A DNA stretch of 64,000 nt, from the NCBI RefSeq assembly GCF_030849025.1, contig NZ_CP118224.1:3055001-3119000 (forward strand), written 5' to 3'. Source of the DNA: Oceanimonas pelagia. GTDB lineage: Bacteria > Pseudomonadota > Gammaproteobacteria > Enterobacterales > Aeromonadaceae. How positions within the stretch are numbered: position 1 is the stretch's first letter; each line of letters opens with the position of its first letter. The position numbers and the translations under genes were made by a program. Below, piece after piece: positions 17,914 to 26,425 of this stretch. Under the pieces are notes generated by a model. It saw nothing but the letters and a program-made list of their open reading frames with translations, did not search any database and was not told where the DNA came from.

Positions 17914-18813
17914 TCACTCGCTTTCGAGCCGGGCCTCGAAAGTTACTACCGACACAGGATCCATATGGATGATGATATCGGCGTCGGGAAACAGCTGGCG
18001 CAGCTCCCGTTCGGCCCGCTCGGCTATGCCGTGGGCGCAAACCAGAGGCAGGTGATCATCCAGCTCCAGGTGCAGCTGAATAAAGCGGGTCCGGCCCGAC
18101 CGCCGGGTGCGCAGATCGTGCAGCCCCTGCACCCCTTTCACCGCCAGACAGCGTTCCATAATGCGCTTTTGCTCTTCATCGGGCAACCGTCTGTCGAGCA
18201 ACATTTGGGCGGAGTCATAGCCGATTTTCAGGGCCCCGTACAGAATGTGGCCGCCGATCAGCACCGCAAACAGGCCATCGGCCCAGTGCCAGCCATACCA
18301 GGACAGCACGATGGCCAGCAGCACCGCCAGGTTGAGCAGAATGTCGCCCCGGTAGTGCAACTGATCGGCCTTGATGGCCAGCGACTGGGTGCGGTGAATC
18401 ACGTATTGCTGAAAGGCGATCAGGGCACCGGTGAGCACCAGCGAAAACACCATCACCCAGATGCCGGCTTCCGGCCGGCTGACCTGCTCCGCATGCAACA
18501 GCCGGGAAATGCCGTTGATCACCAGAAACACCGCCGACCCGCTGATAAAGGCCGACTGGGCCAGACCGGCAAGGGATTCCGCCTTGCCATGGCCAAAGCG
18601 GTGCTCTTCATCGGCAGGCACCAGGGCATAGCGAATGGCCATCAGGTTAATCAGCGAGGCGCTGATATCCAGCAGGGAGTCGGTAAGCGAGGCCAGCATG
18701 CTGGCGGAACCGGTATAGAACCAGGCGAAGAGTTTGGCGATGATCAGCAACCCGGCAACCAGGGTGGCCGCCGTGGCCGCCCCGGTCACCAGGCGCGAAT
18801 AGTGTTGGGTCAT
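17914..18813 (-). CDS. fieF: Cation-efflux (CDF) pump, FieF/YiiP-like
   Basis: A 299-aa inner-membrane CDF transporter exporting Zn2+/Fe2+ in exchange for protons. Six membrane helices are followed by a cytoplasmic C-terminal metal-sensing domain. Metal-site motifs: DSLLDISAS (two Asp), HRFGHGKAE and ADQLHYRGDILLN, matching the tetrahedral site of YiiP. The C-terminal domain has FIQLHLELDDHLPL and ADIIIHMDPVS. Length is one residue from E. coli FieF. No ribosome site stands out. Confidence 0.9.
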   Translation of the reverse strand: MTQHYSRLVTGAATAATLVAGLLIIAKLFAWFYTGSASMLASLTDSLLDISASLINLMAIRYALVPADEEHRFGHGKAESLAGLAQSAFISGSAVFLVINGISRLLHAEQVSRPEAGIWVMVFSLVLTGALIAFQQYVIHRTQSLAIKADQLHYRGDILLNLAVLLAIVLSWYGWHWADGLFAVLIGGHILYGALKIGYDSAQMLLDRRLPDEEQKRIMERCLAVKGVQGLHDLRTRRSGRTRFIQLHLELDDHLPLVCAHGIAERAERELRQLFPDADIIIHMDPVSVVTFEARLESE

Positions 18814-18891
18814 GGGGCGGCCGGTGGAAACATTTGGGTCATTATACCCCCAAGCCGGCCGCCGTCAGTGTTTTCCGGCAGGGGCCAACGC

Positions 18892-19188
18892 TCAGGCCAG
18901 ATCGCACATCAGCTCTTCCAGCTCTTCACGGCTGTTCTCCATCAGGTGGTAGAGCTCAAAGGCGTCGCGGCTGTTAAGCGACAGGCACACGGGGGCACCG
19001 GCCACGTCTTCGCAAATCAGCACCATGCCCCGCTCTCCCCGGCGAAACTGCACGCGATCGAAGTCGACAGTAAAATGCTGCTGTCGTTCAGCTACCTCCA
19101 CTTCCAGGCTGCCGGTGGGGTGCAACACCATATGGGCCTTTACCGGATGGGCGTCCATCAGTGTGTAGCTGCATCGTCTGATCAACAT
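18892..19188 (-). CDS. Conserved-looking protein of unknown function, 98 aa
   Basis: I do not recognise this family. It is a soluble, acidic 98-aa protein with no signal peptide or membrane segment: an N-terminal beta-rich part (VLHPTGSLEVEVAERQQHF, VQFRRGERGMVLICED) and a C-terminal helix rich in Glu/Leu (AFELYHLMENSREELEELM). ATG 19188 is favoured because GGAG lies 8 bases upstream; the longer frame upstream has no support. It lies between fieF and trmL on the same strand. The coding character looks real. Confidence 0.6.
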   Translation of the reverse strand: MLIRRCSYTLMDAHPVKAHMVLHPTGSLEVEVAERQQHFTVDFDRVQFRRGERGMVLICEDVAGAPVCLSLNSRDAFELYHLMENSREELEELMCDLA

Positions 19189-19278
19189 GGCCGTGCTCTC
19201 CTTGGTTGCCGACTTCAGCCACCAAGTGTAGGCCAGATTGGTCAATAAACAATCACATTCAATGAATATGCGTCCGGC

Positions 19279-19755
19279 TTAGTTCTGCACCGGGAGGGCC
19301 CCGGCAAAGCCCTGCTGACGCCAGGCCTCGTAGCTGATCACCGCCACCGCGTTGGACAGGTTGAGGCTGCGGCTGTCGGGCTGCATGGGAATGCGAATGC
19401 GAAAACCGGGCTCAATGCCGGCCAGCACCTCATCGGGCAGCCCCCGGGTTTCGGGGCCAAACAGCAACACGTCGCCAGGCCGGTAGCTCGCCTCGTGATG
19501 GTGCCGGCTGCCCTTGGTGGTGCAGGCGAACATGCGCCGGCCGGCCATGGCCTGCACAAAGGCGGCGTAGTGTGGGTGCACGGTAATGCGACCGTAATCG
19601 GCATAGTCCAGCCCGGCCCGGCGCAGGCGTTTTTCGTCCAGGCTGAAGCCGAGGGGCTCGATCAAATGCAGCCGGCAGCCGTTGTTGCGCACCAGGCGCA
19701 TAATGTTGCCGGTGTTGGGGGCAATTTCCGGCTCGTACAGGGCAATATCAAACAT
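19279..19755 (-). CDS. trmL: tRNA (cytidine/uridine-2'-O-)-methyltransferase TrmL
   Basis: A 158-aa SPOUT methyltransferase that 2'-O-methylates the wobble base 34 of tRNA-Leu isoacceptors. Motifs: [18 protein letters not shown] (motif 1), [11 protein letters not shown] (motif 2) and [18 protein letters not shown] (motif 3, trefoil knot). E. coli TrmL is 157 aa. Start ATG 19755 fits [11 protein letters not shown]; the gene begins 4 bases after the dinF stop, so they are translationally coupled. Confidence 0.93.
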   Translation of the reverse strand: MFDIALYEPEIAPNTGNIMRLVRNNGCRLHLIEPLGFSLDEKRLRRAGLDYADYGRITVHPHYAAFVQAMAGRRMFACTTKGSRHHHEASYRPGDVLLFGPETRGLPDEVLAGIEPGFRIRIPMQPDSRSLNLSNAVAVISYEAWRQQGFAGALPVQN

Positions 19756-19759
19756 AGGG

Positions 19760-21121
19760 TTATTTCTCCGCGGGCAAGGCGTCGGGAACAAAGGCACGGC
19801 GGCCATCCAGCCGCCACCAGGCCCAGCCCAGGGTCAGGCCACGGGCCGCCATAAAACACAGCATCGCCAGCCAGAGAGCGTGATTGTCCAGCCCCCGAGC
19901 AAGCCACCATACCGGAAAGAACACCCCCAGAGTGGACACCAGCATCATGTTGCGCATGGCCCGCCCCTGGGTGGCACCGATAAAGATGCCGTCCAGCACA
20001 AAGCACCAGCACGACACCAGCGGCATGGCCACCAGCCAGGGCAGAAAATCGCCGGCCTGCTCGCGCACTTCTGTGATGGTTGTGATCTGGTGCACCAGCG
20101 CCTTGCCGGCAAATGCAAACACCAGGGTAAACAGCACTGCCACCAGGGCGCCCCAGAACAGGTTAAGGGCGCAGGCCAGCCGGAAATGCCTCCGGCTGCC
20201 CCGGCCAATGGCCTTGCCCACCATGGCTTCGGCGGCATAGGCAAAGCCGTCCATGCCGTAGGAGATAAACATCAGAAAGTTCATCAGCACGGCATTGGCG
20301 GCCACGACGGCGTCTCCCAGCCGGGCGCCCTGAAAGGTCATGAACACAAAGGTCAATTGCAGGCACAGCGCCCGAATGAAAATGTCCCGGTTCAGCCCGA
20401 GCAGGCGGCGAAAGGCCGCGCCGTTCAGGGCGTCGCGCCAGCAGCCGGCCGCCGGCCGCAGTCCGCGCCGCTCCAGGGTGCGCCACACCAGCCAGGCTCC
20501 CAGCCCGGTGGCGGCATAGTCGGCCAGCACCGAAGCGCCCGCGGCCCCCTTCACCTGCCAGCCCAGTCCCACCACAAACCAGATATCCAGCACTATGTTG
20601 GCACCATTGCCGAGGATCAGCAGCCACATGGGCGCCCTGGCGTTCTGGTTGCCCAACAGCCAGCCCAGCAGCACCAGGTTGGTGAGCGCCGCCGGTGCGC
20701 TCCAGATACGCACACTCACATACTGACGACCATACTGTTCCACCTCGGCACTGGCCCCGGCCAGACTGAACGCCAGTTCGATAATGGGCGCTTGTAGCAA
20801 CAGCAAGCACAGCGCCAGTCCCCAGGCCAGCAGCAATGCCCGGGCCAGCACCCCCAGCAGCTCCGGCTCGTTGCGGGCACCAAAGGCCTGGGCGGTGAGG
20901 CCGGTGGTGGACATGCGCAAAAAGCCCAGCAGAAAAAACAGCAGGCTGATAATGGTGGCGCCCACCGCCACCCCGCCCAGGTACCAGGCCTGCTCCAGGT
21001 GGCCAATCACCATGGTGTCGACCAGCCCCAGCAGGGGCACGGTAATGTTGGACAACACCATGGGCAGCGCCAGGGCAAACACCCGGCGATGCCGGTCGGC
21101 ATTAAAAAAGGACGTCTTCAA
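19760..21121 (-). CDS. dinF: MATE-family efflux protein DinF
   Basis: A 453-aa inner-membrane MATE transporter with 12 predicted helices. Its N-terminus ([20 protein letters not shown], then VIGHL and [25 protein letters not shown]) is close to E. coli DinF, the SOS-inducible protein normally next to lexA. Here lexA is 8.4 kb away, with the cytochrome oxidase cluster between. The only start in the open frame is a TTG at 21121 with no good ribosome site, 27 bases after the SCO1 stop, suggesting expression coupled to the oxidase assembly genes. No SOS box is visible in front of it. Confidence 0.86.
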   Translation of the reverse strand: MKTSFFNADRHRRVFALALPMVLSNITVPLLGLVDTMVIGHLEQAWYLGGVAVGATIISLLFFLLGFLRMSTTGLTAQAFGARNEPELLGVLARALLLAWGLALCLLLLQAPIIELAFSLAGASAEVEQYGRQYVSVRIWSAPAALTNLVLLGWLLGNQNARAPMWLLILGNGANIVLDIWFVVGLGWQVKGAAGASVLADYAATGLGAWLVWRTLERRGLRPAAGCWRDALNGAAFRRLLGLNRDIFIRALCLQLTFVFMTFQGARLGDAVVAANAVLMNFLMFISYGMDGFAYAAEAMVGKAIGRGSRRHFRLACALNLFWGALVAVLFTLVFAFAGKALVHQITTITEVREQAGDFLPWLVAMPLVSCWCFVLDGIFIGATQGRAMRNMMLVSTLGVFFPVWWLARGLDNHALWLAMLCFMAARGLTLGWAWWRLDGRRAFVPDALPAEK

Positions 21122-21148
21122 GAAAGGCTCGTAACTACAAAAGAAGCA

Positions 21149-21796
21149 TCAGCCGCGCCAGCGGGCGATAATGCGTTCCAGGTCCTGCAGCAGCAACTGA
21201 CCGTCCACCAGGGGCATGCCGCTGCCTTCGTCAAACACCGGGCGGAACGAGGCGTGCAACTCGCCATTCGGGTTCACCAGGGCGATGGAGGCGGAGTGAT
21301 CCACCAGATAGTCCTGGTCGCCGCGCTCGTGTACGCCGTAGATCAGCCCCAGTTGCTGCACCGCCGGCATCAGTTGCGCATGGCCGGCGGTGGCGGCGAT
21401 AAACTCGGGGTTAAAATGAGCGGTGTAGGCCTTGAGCCGTTCGGGGGTATCCCGGCCGGGATCGGCGGAGATAAATACCACCTGAGTCTTGTCGCTCAAT
21501 TGTTTGAGTTCAGGATAGATGCGGGCCAGGTCCGACAGGGTGGTGGGGCAGATATCCGGGCAATAGGTATAGCCCACAAAGACCAGGCTCCAGTGCTCCC
21601 GCAGGCGCTGCTCGGTAAAGGGCTGACCATTGGCATCGGTCAGCGCCATCGGCTTCAGTGGCCGGGGCTCGGGATAGACCACCACGGCCTCGGTCAGGGT
21701 GCCGGCCCGCTTGTTGTACCAGGCAACCCCGCTCAGGGTGCCCGCCACCAGCAGGGTCAGCACCAGTAACCAAATCAGCTTGCTCGTGTTAGCCAT
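21149..21796 (-). CDS. SCO1/SenC copper chaperone for cytochrome oxidase
   Basis: A 215-aa membrane-anchored thioredoxin-fold protein that delivers copper to the CuA site of subunit II. An N-terminal membrane anchor ([20 protein letters not shown]) is followed by the Cu-binding Cys79-x3-Cys83 in YTYCPDICP and a conserved His in [14 protein letters not shown] 21796 overlaps the ctaB stop by 8 bases, so translation is coupled. It is part of the oxidase assembly operon. Confidence 0.92.
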   Translation of the reverse strand: MANTSKLIWLLVLTLLVAGTLSGVAWYNKRAGTLTEAVVVYPEPRPLKPMALTDANGQPFTEQRLREHWSLVFVGYTYCPDICPTTLSDLARIYPELKQLSDKTQVVFISADPGRDTPERLKAYTAHFNPEFIAATAGHAQLMPAVQQLGLIYGVHERGDQDYLVDHSASIALVNPNGELHASFRPVFDEGSGMPLVDGQLLLQDLERIIARWRG

Positions 21797-22685
21797 AGTC
21801 TATCCAGTGATCCGCCAGAATAAGAACAAACAGCCACATCAGGTGACTGATTGAAAAGCGGAAACATTGTAATGCGGTTTGCGGCCCGGGTCTAAACTTG
21901 AGCCGCCAGGCCCACTGCACAAAGCGCAGGTTAAGCAGCAGCGAACCCAGCAAATAGACCGGCCCCGACATGCCCACCACCCAGGGCAGCAGGCACACCA
22001 GGGAGAGCAGCAGGGTATAAAGCAGCACGCAGGTTTTGGTGAACGCAATGCCGTGGGTCACCGGCAGCATGGGAATTTCCGCCCTGGCGTAATCGTCCCG
22101 CCGGTGAATGGCCAGCGCCCAGAAATGGGGGGGCGTCCAGGTAAAGATGATCATCACCAGCAGCAGGGCATGGCCGTGAAATTCACCGCTGACCGCGGTC
22201 CAGCCCAGCAGGGGCGGCATGGCGCCGGCCAGGCCACCGATCACGATATTCTGCGGCGTGGCCCGCTTCAGCCAGACGGTATAGACCACCGCATAGCCCA
22301 GCAGGGACGCCAGGGTCAGCCAGGCGGTCAGGGCATTGACCAGCAGCAACAGCACCGCCAGCCCGCTGGCCGACAACGCCAGGGCAAAGGCCAACGCCGG
22401 TGCCGTGGCCACCCGGCCCTGAGCCACGGGCCTGTGGTGAGTGCGCGCCATTTTGATGTCGATGCGCCGATCCAGCACATGGTTGATGGCCGCCGCCCCT
22501 CCCGCCATCAGACCAATCCCCAGGGTGGCCGCCAGCACCGTCAGCGGTGACGGCAGGCTGTCGGTCAAAAACATGCCGACCACGGCGGTAAGCAGGATCA
22601 GCGCCACCACCCTGGGTTTGGTCAGCGCGAAATAGTCCCGCCAGACTCGTACTCCCGTGGCGGATAATGCCAGGCTTCGTGCCAT
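21789..22685 (-). CDS. ctaB: Protohaem IX farnesyltransferase (haem O synthase) CtaB/CyoE
   Basis: A 298-aa polytopic UbiA-superfamily enzyme that adds a farnesyl group to protohaem to give haem O. The prenyl-diphosphate motif is [19 protein letters not shown]; the second conserved region is [20 protein letters not shown]. About nine membrane segments. Start ATG 22685 follows GGGAGG by 5 bases. It overlaps the 3' end of ctaA by 64 bases, unusually long. Its product feeds CtaA, which makes haem A for subunit I. Confidence 0.94.
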   Translation of the reverse strand: MARSLALSATGVRVWRDYFALTKPRVVALILLTAVVGMFLTDSLPSPLTVLAATLGIGLMAGGAAAINHVLDRRIDIKMARTHHRPVAQGRVATAPALAFALALSASGLAVLLLLVNALTAWLTLASLLGYAVVYTVWLKRATPQNIVIGGLAGAMPPLLGWTAVSGEFHGHALLLVMIIFTWTPPHFWALAIHRRDDYARAEIPMLPVTHGIAFTKTCVLLYTLLLSLVCLLPWVVGMSGPVYLLGSLLLNLRFVQWAWRLKFRPGPQTALQCFRFSISHLMWLFVLILADHWIDYG

Positions 22686-23653
22686 ATTGCCTCCCTGTGG
22701 CGCCCCAGGCGCTCTCCCGTTCCCGTTAAAATAAGCAGCAAGACGGCGGCGCCGCCATTGTGCGCCACCGCCACCCACAGCGGCAGGTGCAGCACCACAT
22801 TGGCCAGGCCCAGCGCCAGCTGCACCAGCACCATGCTTGCCAGTGCCAGCCCCCAGCCGCGCAGACCGGGCCGGCGAACGAGCCGCCAGGCCAGGGCCAG
22901 CAACAGCAGTGCCGTTACCATGGCCCACAGCCGGTGAGCGGCGTGTATGGTGGCCCGCTCCGCCTGACTGAGCACCCCGTACTGGTAGTTCTCCGCCGGC
23001 ATGCCGTGAGGATGAAAGGCGCTCCATTGCCACTGGCCCAGCCAGTCACCCTGGCACACCGGCAGCTCGGTGCAGGCCATGGCCGCATAGTTGGCGGCGG
23101 TCCAGCCTCCCAGTGCAATCTGCAGCACCAGTGCCGCCAGCGCCAGCCGGAACAAACCGCTCAGATCACGCCCATCATGCCGGGTGCCAGCGTGTGTTCC
23201 ATGCCGGCACCACAGCCAGAACAGCAGCGACAATATGGTAAAGCCACCCAGCAGGTGGCCCATGACCACAAAGGGCAACAGATTGAGGGTAACGGTGAGC
23301 ATGCCGAGCGTGGCCTGGCCGATTACCAGTGCCAGCAGCACAAAGGCCGGCAGCCGGTAACGGCGGTTGCTGTGTTTCAGGGAGCACAATGCCATCAGCA
23401 GTATGGTCAGCCCCAGGGTGCCGGCGGCATAACGGTGGATCATTTCATTGCGGGCCTTGGCCACTTCCAGCGGCGCATCGGGAAAGCGCGCGGCGGCCAG
23501 GGCATGCTCCCCGGCGGTGGCCGGCACATAATGAAAGCCGTAACAGCCGGGCCAGTCGGGGCAACCCAGACCGGCATCGGTGAGCCGGGTCCAGGCTCCC
23601 AGCACCACCACAACCAGAGTCAGCACAAAGGCAAAGGCGCAGAGCTTGTGCAT
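22622..23653 (-). CDS. ctaA: Haem A synthase CtaA (COX15)
   Basis: A 343-aa inner-membrane protein that oxidises haem O to haem A. Eight membrane helices are expected. Seen: [19 protein letters not shown] near the N-terminus, [12 protein letters not shown] and [11 protein letters not shown] with conserved haem-ligand histidines, and [22 protein letters not shown]. Start ATG 23653 follows AGGAGG. The last 21 codons are read in another frame over the start of ctaB. Confidence 0.92.
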   Translation of the reverse strand: MHKLCAFAFVLTLVVVVLGAWTRLTDAGLGCPDWPGCYGFHYVPATAGEHALAAARFPDAPLEVAKARNEMIHRYAAGTLGLTILLMALCSLKHSNRRYRLPAFVLLALVIGQATLGMLTVTLNLLPFVVMGHLLGGFTILSLLFWLWCRHGTHAGTRHDGRDLSGLFRLALAALVLQIALGGWTAANYAAMACTELPVCQGDWLGQWQWSAFHPHGMPAENYQYGVLSQAERATIHAAHRLWAMVTALLLLALAWRLVRRPGLRGWGLALASMVLVQLALGLANVVLHLPLWVAVAHNGGAAVLLLILTGTGERLGRHREAIWHEAWHYPPREYESGGTISR

Positions 23654-23661
23654 GGTGCCTC

Positions 23662-24093
23662 CTATCCCGCCCGGGAATACTTGAGCAAACGGCGCAGATC
23701 CTGCAACAGCCGCCGCCCGGTGCTGATGTTTTGCTGCTCGTCCCCCACCAGGGGATAGCGCATGATCAGCAGGCCCGGCGGATCGGCGATATACACAAAA
23801 CCGGCTTCCAGCACGTCTCCGGCGGGCCGTTGCACCACGGTCACCCGCTCTCCGTCCCGCCCCAGGGCCAGGTTCAGGTTGGTGAGCATTCGGCTGGCAG
23901 ACTCGCAATAGTCACAATCTTGCGGGCGGCTCAGCACCAGCCGCCACTGCCTGGCCGGGCCAATATGGCCCTGTACCCATTCGCCATGGCCCCGGGTGCC
24001 GGCGTTGAACCAGCCCTGCTCCAGTACCAGCCAGGCCAGTGCCAGCGGCAGCAGAAAAACACCCAATAACGCCAGTACCGGTTTATGCGTCAT
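23662..24093 (-). CDS. Small membrane-anchored protein of the oxidase assembly cluster
   Basis: A protein of about 143 aa with one N-terminal membrane segment (VLALLGVFLLPLALAWLVL) and a periplasmic part containing CDYCES, a Cys-x2-Cys pair suggestive of a redox or metal site. It lies between SURF1 and ctaA, the place where pseudomonads carry a similarly sized unassigned gene (the PA0111 position). Two in-frame ATGs exist (24105 and 24093); 24093 is preferred with GGGAGG upstream. It overlaps SURF1 by 11 bases. Function unknown, presumably oxidase assembly. Confidence 0.72.
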   Translation of the reverse strand: MTHKPVLALLGVFLLPLALAWLVLEQGWFNAGTRGHGEWVQGHIGPARQWRLVLSRPQDCDYCESASRMLTNLNLALGRDGERVTVVQRPAGDVLEAGFVYIADPPGLLIMRYPLVGDEQQNISTGRRLLQDLRRLLKYSRAG

Positions 24094-24763
24094 GTCGCCT
24101 CCCATGCCACCACCAGGCCGCCAGCCAGATGGCGAAGGTCATGGCAAACCATTGCACCGCATAGCCGAGGTGCTTTTCCGGCCCCATCGACACCGGCTGC
24201 CAGCTGCCGGCATCCATATCGGTTTTCAGTACCATGGGCAGCACCGGCTGACCCCAGCGACCTGCCAGCTCATCGGGATCCAGGCTGGCGACGCGCCGGG
24301 ACAGAGCGTCACGGTCGGTGTCGCCCAGTGACAACGGCGGTTGCCAGGGCCGCACCAGCACACCGGCCACGATCACGGCACCGTCGTCAAGATCCTCCAC
24401 CGGCGGCAACCGACTGCGATCACCGTGCGCCGGCCACCAGCCCCGGTCCACCGCCAAAAGCCCCAGTGGTGTTTGCAACGGCCGGATCAGCCGGTAACCG
24501 GCCCGGCCCTGCTCAATCTGGTTATCGAGAAACAGCTCGCCGCCGGCCAGAAAGACTCCCCCCGTCCGCAGCCGGTACCCAAAGGGGCTCTGCATGGCCA
24601 GGGCCTCTTTCAGCTCCAGCTCCACCTGGCTGCGCTGCTCCCACTCCTGCAGCAGCCGGCGTTTTTCATCGGCCCTGGACAGCTGCCACACGCCCATGAA
24701 CACCATCAGACCGGTCAGGACGGCCGTCAGTACCAGTAATCCCCCGCGTTTTCCTATACTCAA
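24083..24763 (-). CDS. SURF1-family cytochrome oxidase assembly protein
   Basis: A protein of about 226 aa with an N-terminal and a C-terminal membrane helix (LTAVLTGLMVFMGVWQLSRA; LGYAVQWFAMTFAIWLAAWW) around a periplasmic domain, the SURF1 layout. It probably helps haem A insertion into subunit I. The start is uncertain: ATG 24790 has no ribosome site and lies 2 bases from the divergent gene's ATG. TTG 24763 has AAAGGA 7 bases upstream and gives a typical short N-terminus, so I use it. Confidence 0.85.
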   Translation of the reverse strand: MSIGKRGGLLVLTAVLTGLMVFMGVWQLSRADEKRRLLQEWEQRSQVELELKEALAMQSPFGYRLRTGGVFLAGGELFLDNQIEQGRAGYRLIRPLQTPLGLLAVDRGWWPAHGDRSRLPPVEDLDDGAVIVAGVLVRPWQPPLSLGDTDRDALSRRVASLDPDELAGRWGQPVLPMVLKTDMDAGSWQPVSMGPEKHLGYAVQWFAMTFAIWLAAWWWHGRRHDA

Positions 24764-24792
24764 GGCGTCGTCCTTTGTCCCGGGTCTCATCC

Positions 24793-24999
24793 ATGTTATT
24801 GAAACTGCTGGTTTTACTTTTGCTGCTGCTGATGATTGGTAACCTGATGCTGGGCCTGCGCGCCATGCTCCAGCGGCGGGATCCGGCACTGATGGCCCGT
24901 TATATCGGCCGCCGCCTCTGGCTGGCCGCCATCATTCTGGCCCTGCTGATCCTCGCTCTGGCCAGCGGTCTGCTGATCCCCAATCCCATACCTTACTGA
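24793..24999 (+). CDS. Twin-helix membrane protein, DUF2909-like
   Basis: A 68-aa protein with two membrane segments (LLKLLVLLLLLLMIGNLML; LWLAAIILALLILALASGLL) joined by a basic loop (RRDPALMARYIGRR). Small proteins of this type sit between cox3 and SURF1 in pseudomonad oxidase clusters, on the opposite strand as here. Role unknown, likely linked to oxidase assembly. ATG 24793 faces the SURF1 start region head-on, so the two genes share nearly overlapping 5' ends. Confidence 0.75.
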   Translation: MLLKLLVLLLLLLMIGNLMLGLRAMLQRRDPALMARYIGRRLWLAAIILALLILALASGLLIPNPIPY

Positions 25000-25014
25000 G
25001 CACCAAACGAACCC

Positions 25015-25884
25015 TTACAAAATATAGACAAACACAAACAGGCACAGCCAGACCACGTCCACAAAGTGCCAGTACCAGCTGCTGGCCTGAAAGCCGAAGT
25101 GCTGAGCCGGAGTGAAGTGCCCCTTGTTGACCCTGAGCCACATGATGAACAGCATCAGAGTGCCCAGGGTGACGTGGGCGCCGTGAAAGCCGGTGAGCAA
25201 AAAGAAGGTGTTGCCGTAAATGCCGGAGTCGAGTCGCAGCCCCAGCTCCTGATAGGCGTGCACGTACTCCCATATCTGCAATGCCAGGAACAGGGCGCCC
25301 AGCAGCACGGTAACTCCCAGCCATTGCTTCAGCCGGCCACGCTGTTCCTGCAACAGCGCCAGATGGGCGGCATGCACCGTGACCGACGAGCTCAGCAGAA
25401 TGATGGTGTTGACCAGCGGCAGCCCGAGCCAGCCCATGGCGGTGGTTTCAATACCGCCGGGGGTGCTAAGCAGGGGCCAGACCGCATTGAATTCGGGCCA
25501 CAGCACCTCGTGGGTCATGGCATTGTTGCCGGCGCCACCCAGCCAGGGCACCGCCAGCACCCGGGCATAAAACAGGGCACCGAAGAAGGCGCCAAAGAAC
25601 ATCACTTCCGAGAAAATGAACCAGCTCATGCCCTGGCGAAAGGAGCGGTCCATCTGCTCGCTGTACAGCCCCTGATGGGACTCACTGATCACATTGGAGA
25701 ACCAGCCAAACAGCATGACGGTCATCACCAGGGTGCCGGCGGCAAACACCAGGGGCCCGGCAATGCCGGCGATGCCGGCGGCCCACATGCCCGCTCCTGC
25801 GGCCAGCAGAAACAACCCCAGCGCCCCCACCACCGGCCAGGGGCTTTGCGCCGGCACGTAGTATTTTTCCGTTTTGACCGCCAT
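25015..25884 (-). CDS. ctaE: Cytochrome c oxidase subunit III
   Basis: A 289-aa seven-helix membrane subunit that stabilises the catalytic core. It has HQGLYSEQMDRSFRQGMSWF, FIFSEVMFFGAFFGAL with the conserved Glu, VTVHAAHLALLQ, LLTGFHGAHVTLG and SSWYWHFVDVVWL. Start ATG 25884 follows AAGGAGG by 5 bases. It lies 13 bases after ctaG in the cox2-cox1-ctaG-cox3 order. Confidence 0.96.
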   Translation of the reverse strand: MAVKTEKYYVPAQSPWPVVGALGLFLLAAGAGMWAAGIAGIAGPLVFAAGTLVMTVMLFGWFSNVISESHQGLYSEQMDRSFRQGMSWFIFSEVMFFGAFFGALFYARVLAVPWLGGAGNNAMTHEVLWPEFNAVWPLLSTPGGIETTAMGWLGLPLVNTIILLSSSVTVHAAHLALLQEQRGRLKQWLGVTVLLGALFLALQIWEYVHAYQELGLRLDSGIYGNTFFLLTGFHGAHVTLGTLMLFIMWLRVNKGHFTPAQHFGFQASSWYWHFVDVVWLCLFVFVYIL

Positions 25885-25897
25885 GCTTGCCTCCTTG

Positions 25898-26425
25898 TCA
25901 GCCTTGCCCGGCCGCCTGCTCGCTGATGTCGTAAAGGGTGTAGGACAGGGTAAACACCTCAATGTCGGCGGGCAGCGCCTCATCCACGTAAAAGCTCATG
26001 GGCATCACCGCTCGCGCCCGGCCATCGAGAGGTTGCTCCTCAAAACAGAAGCACTCGGTCTTGCGCAGGTAGCCCGCCGCTCGCCCCGGCGACACCGAGG
26101 GAATGGCCCGCAGCACCCGGCTGTCCACGCCCGGATTGGTCACGGTAAAGTCGACCCGGTGCATTTCCCCCGGATGCACGGCCAGCCGGCGTACCGAAGG
26201 GGAAAATTCGCCGCCCAGGCCGGTGTGCTGATAGGTCACAAACTCCACCGTCACCAGCCGCGCCTCGTCCACGCCCTGAGCGGTCATCGCCGCCGTGCTG
26301 GCGGTTTTGCCGTTCAGTCCGGTGATGTCGCAAAACACGTCATACAGGGGCACCAGGGCAAAGCCAAAACCGAACATGGCCAGCGCCACCAGGCCCAGCC
26401 GCCGGGCCTTTTTGACCGTATTCAT
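25898..26425 (-). CDS. ctaG: CtaG/Cox11 copper chaperone
   Basis: A 175-aa membrane-anchored protein that inserts the CuB copper of subunit I. One N-terminal helix (LGLVALAMFGFGFALVPLYD, with VFCDITGLNG just after it) leads into an immunoglobulin-like periplasmic domain with the copper motif TECFCFEEQPL. ATG 26425 overlaps the cox1 stop by 4 bases (ATGA), so the genes are translationally coupled. Confidence 0.95.
   Translation of the reverse strand: MNTVKKARRLGLVALAMFGFGFALVPLYDVFCDITGLNGKTASTAAMTAQGVDEARLVTVEFVTYQHTGLGGEFSPSVRRLAVHPGEMHRVDFTVTNPGVDSRVLRAIPSVSPGRAAGYLRKTECFCFEEQPLDGRARAVMPMSFYVDEALPADIEVFTLSYTLYDISEQAAGQG

Noticed and set aside
21122-21151. SCO1-DinF read-through fusion across an in-frame TGA
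   Set aside because: The two genes are in one frame separated by a single TGA, but no selenocysteine or recoding signal is seen and both are complete single-domain proteins. Probably coincidence.
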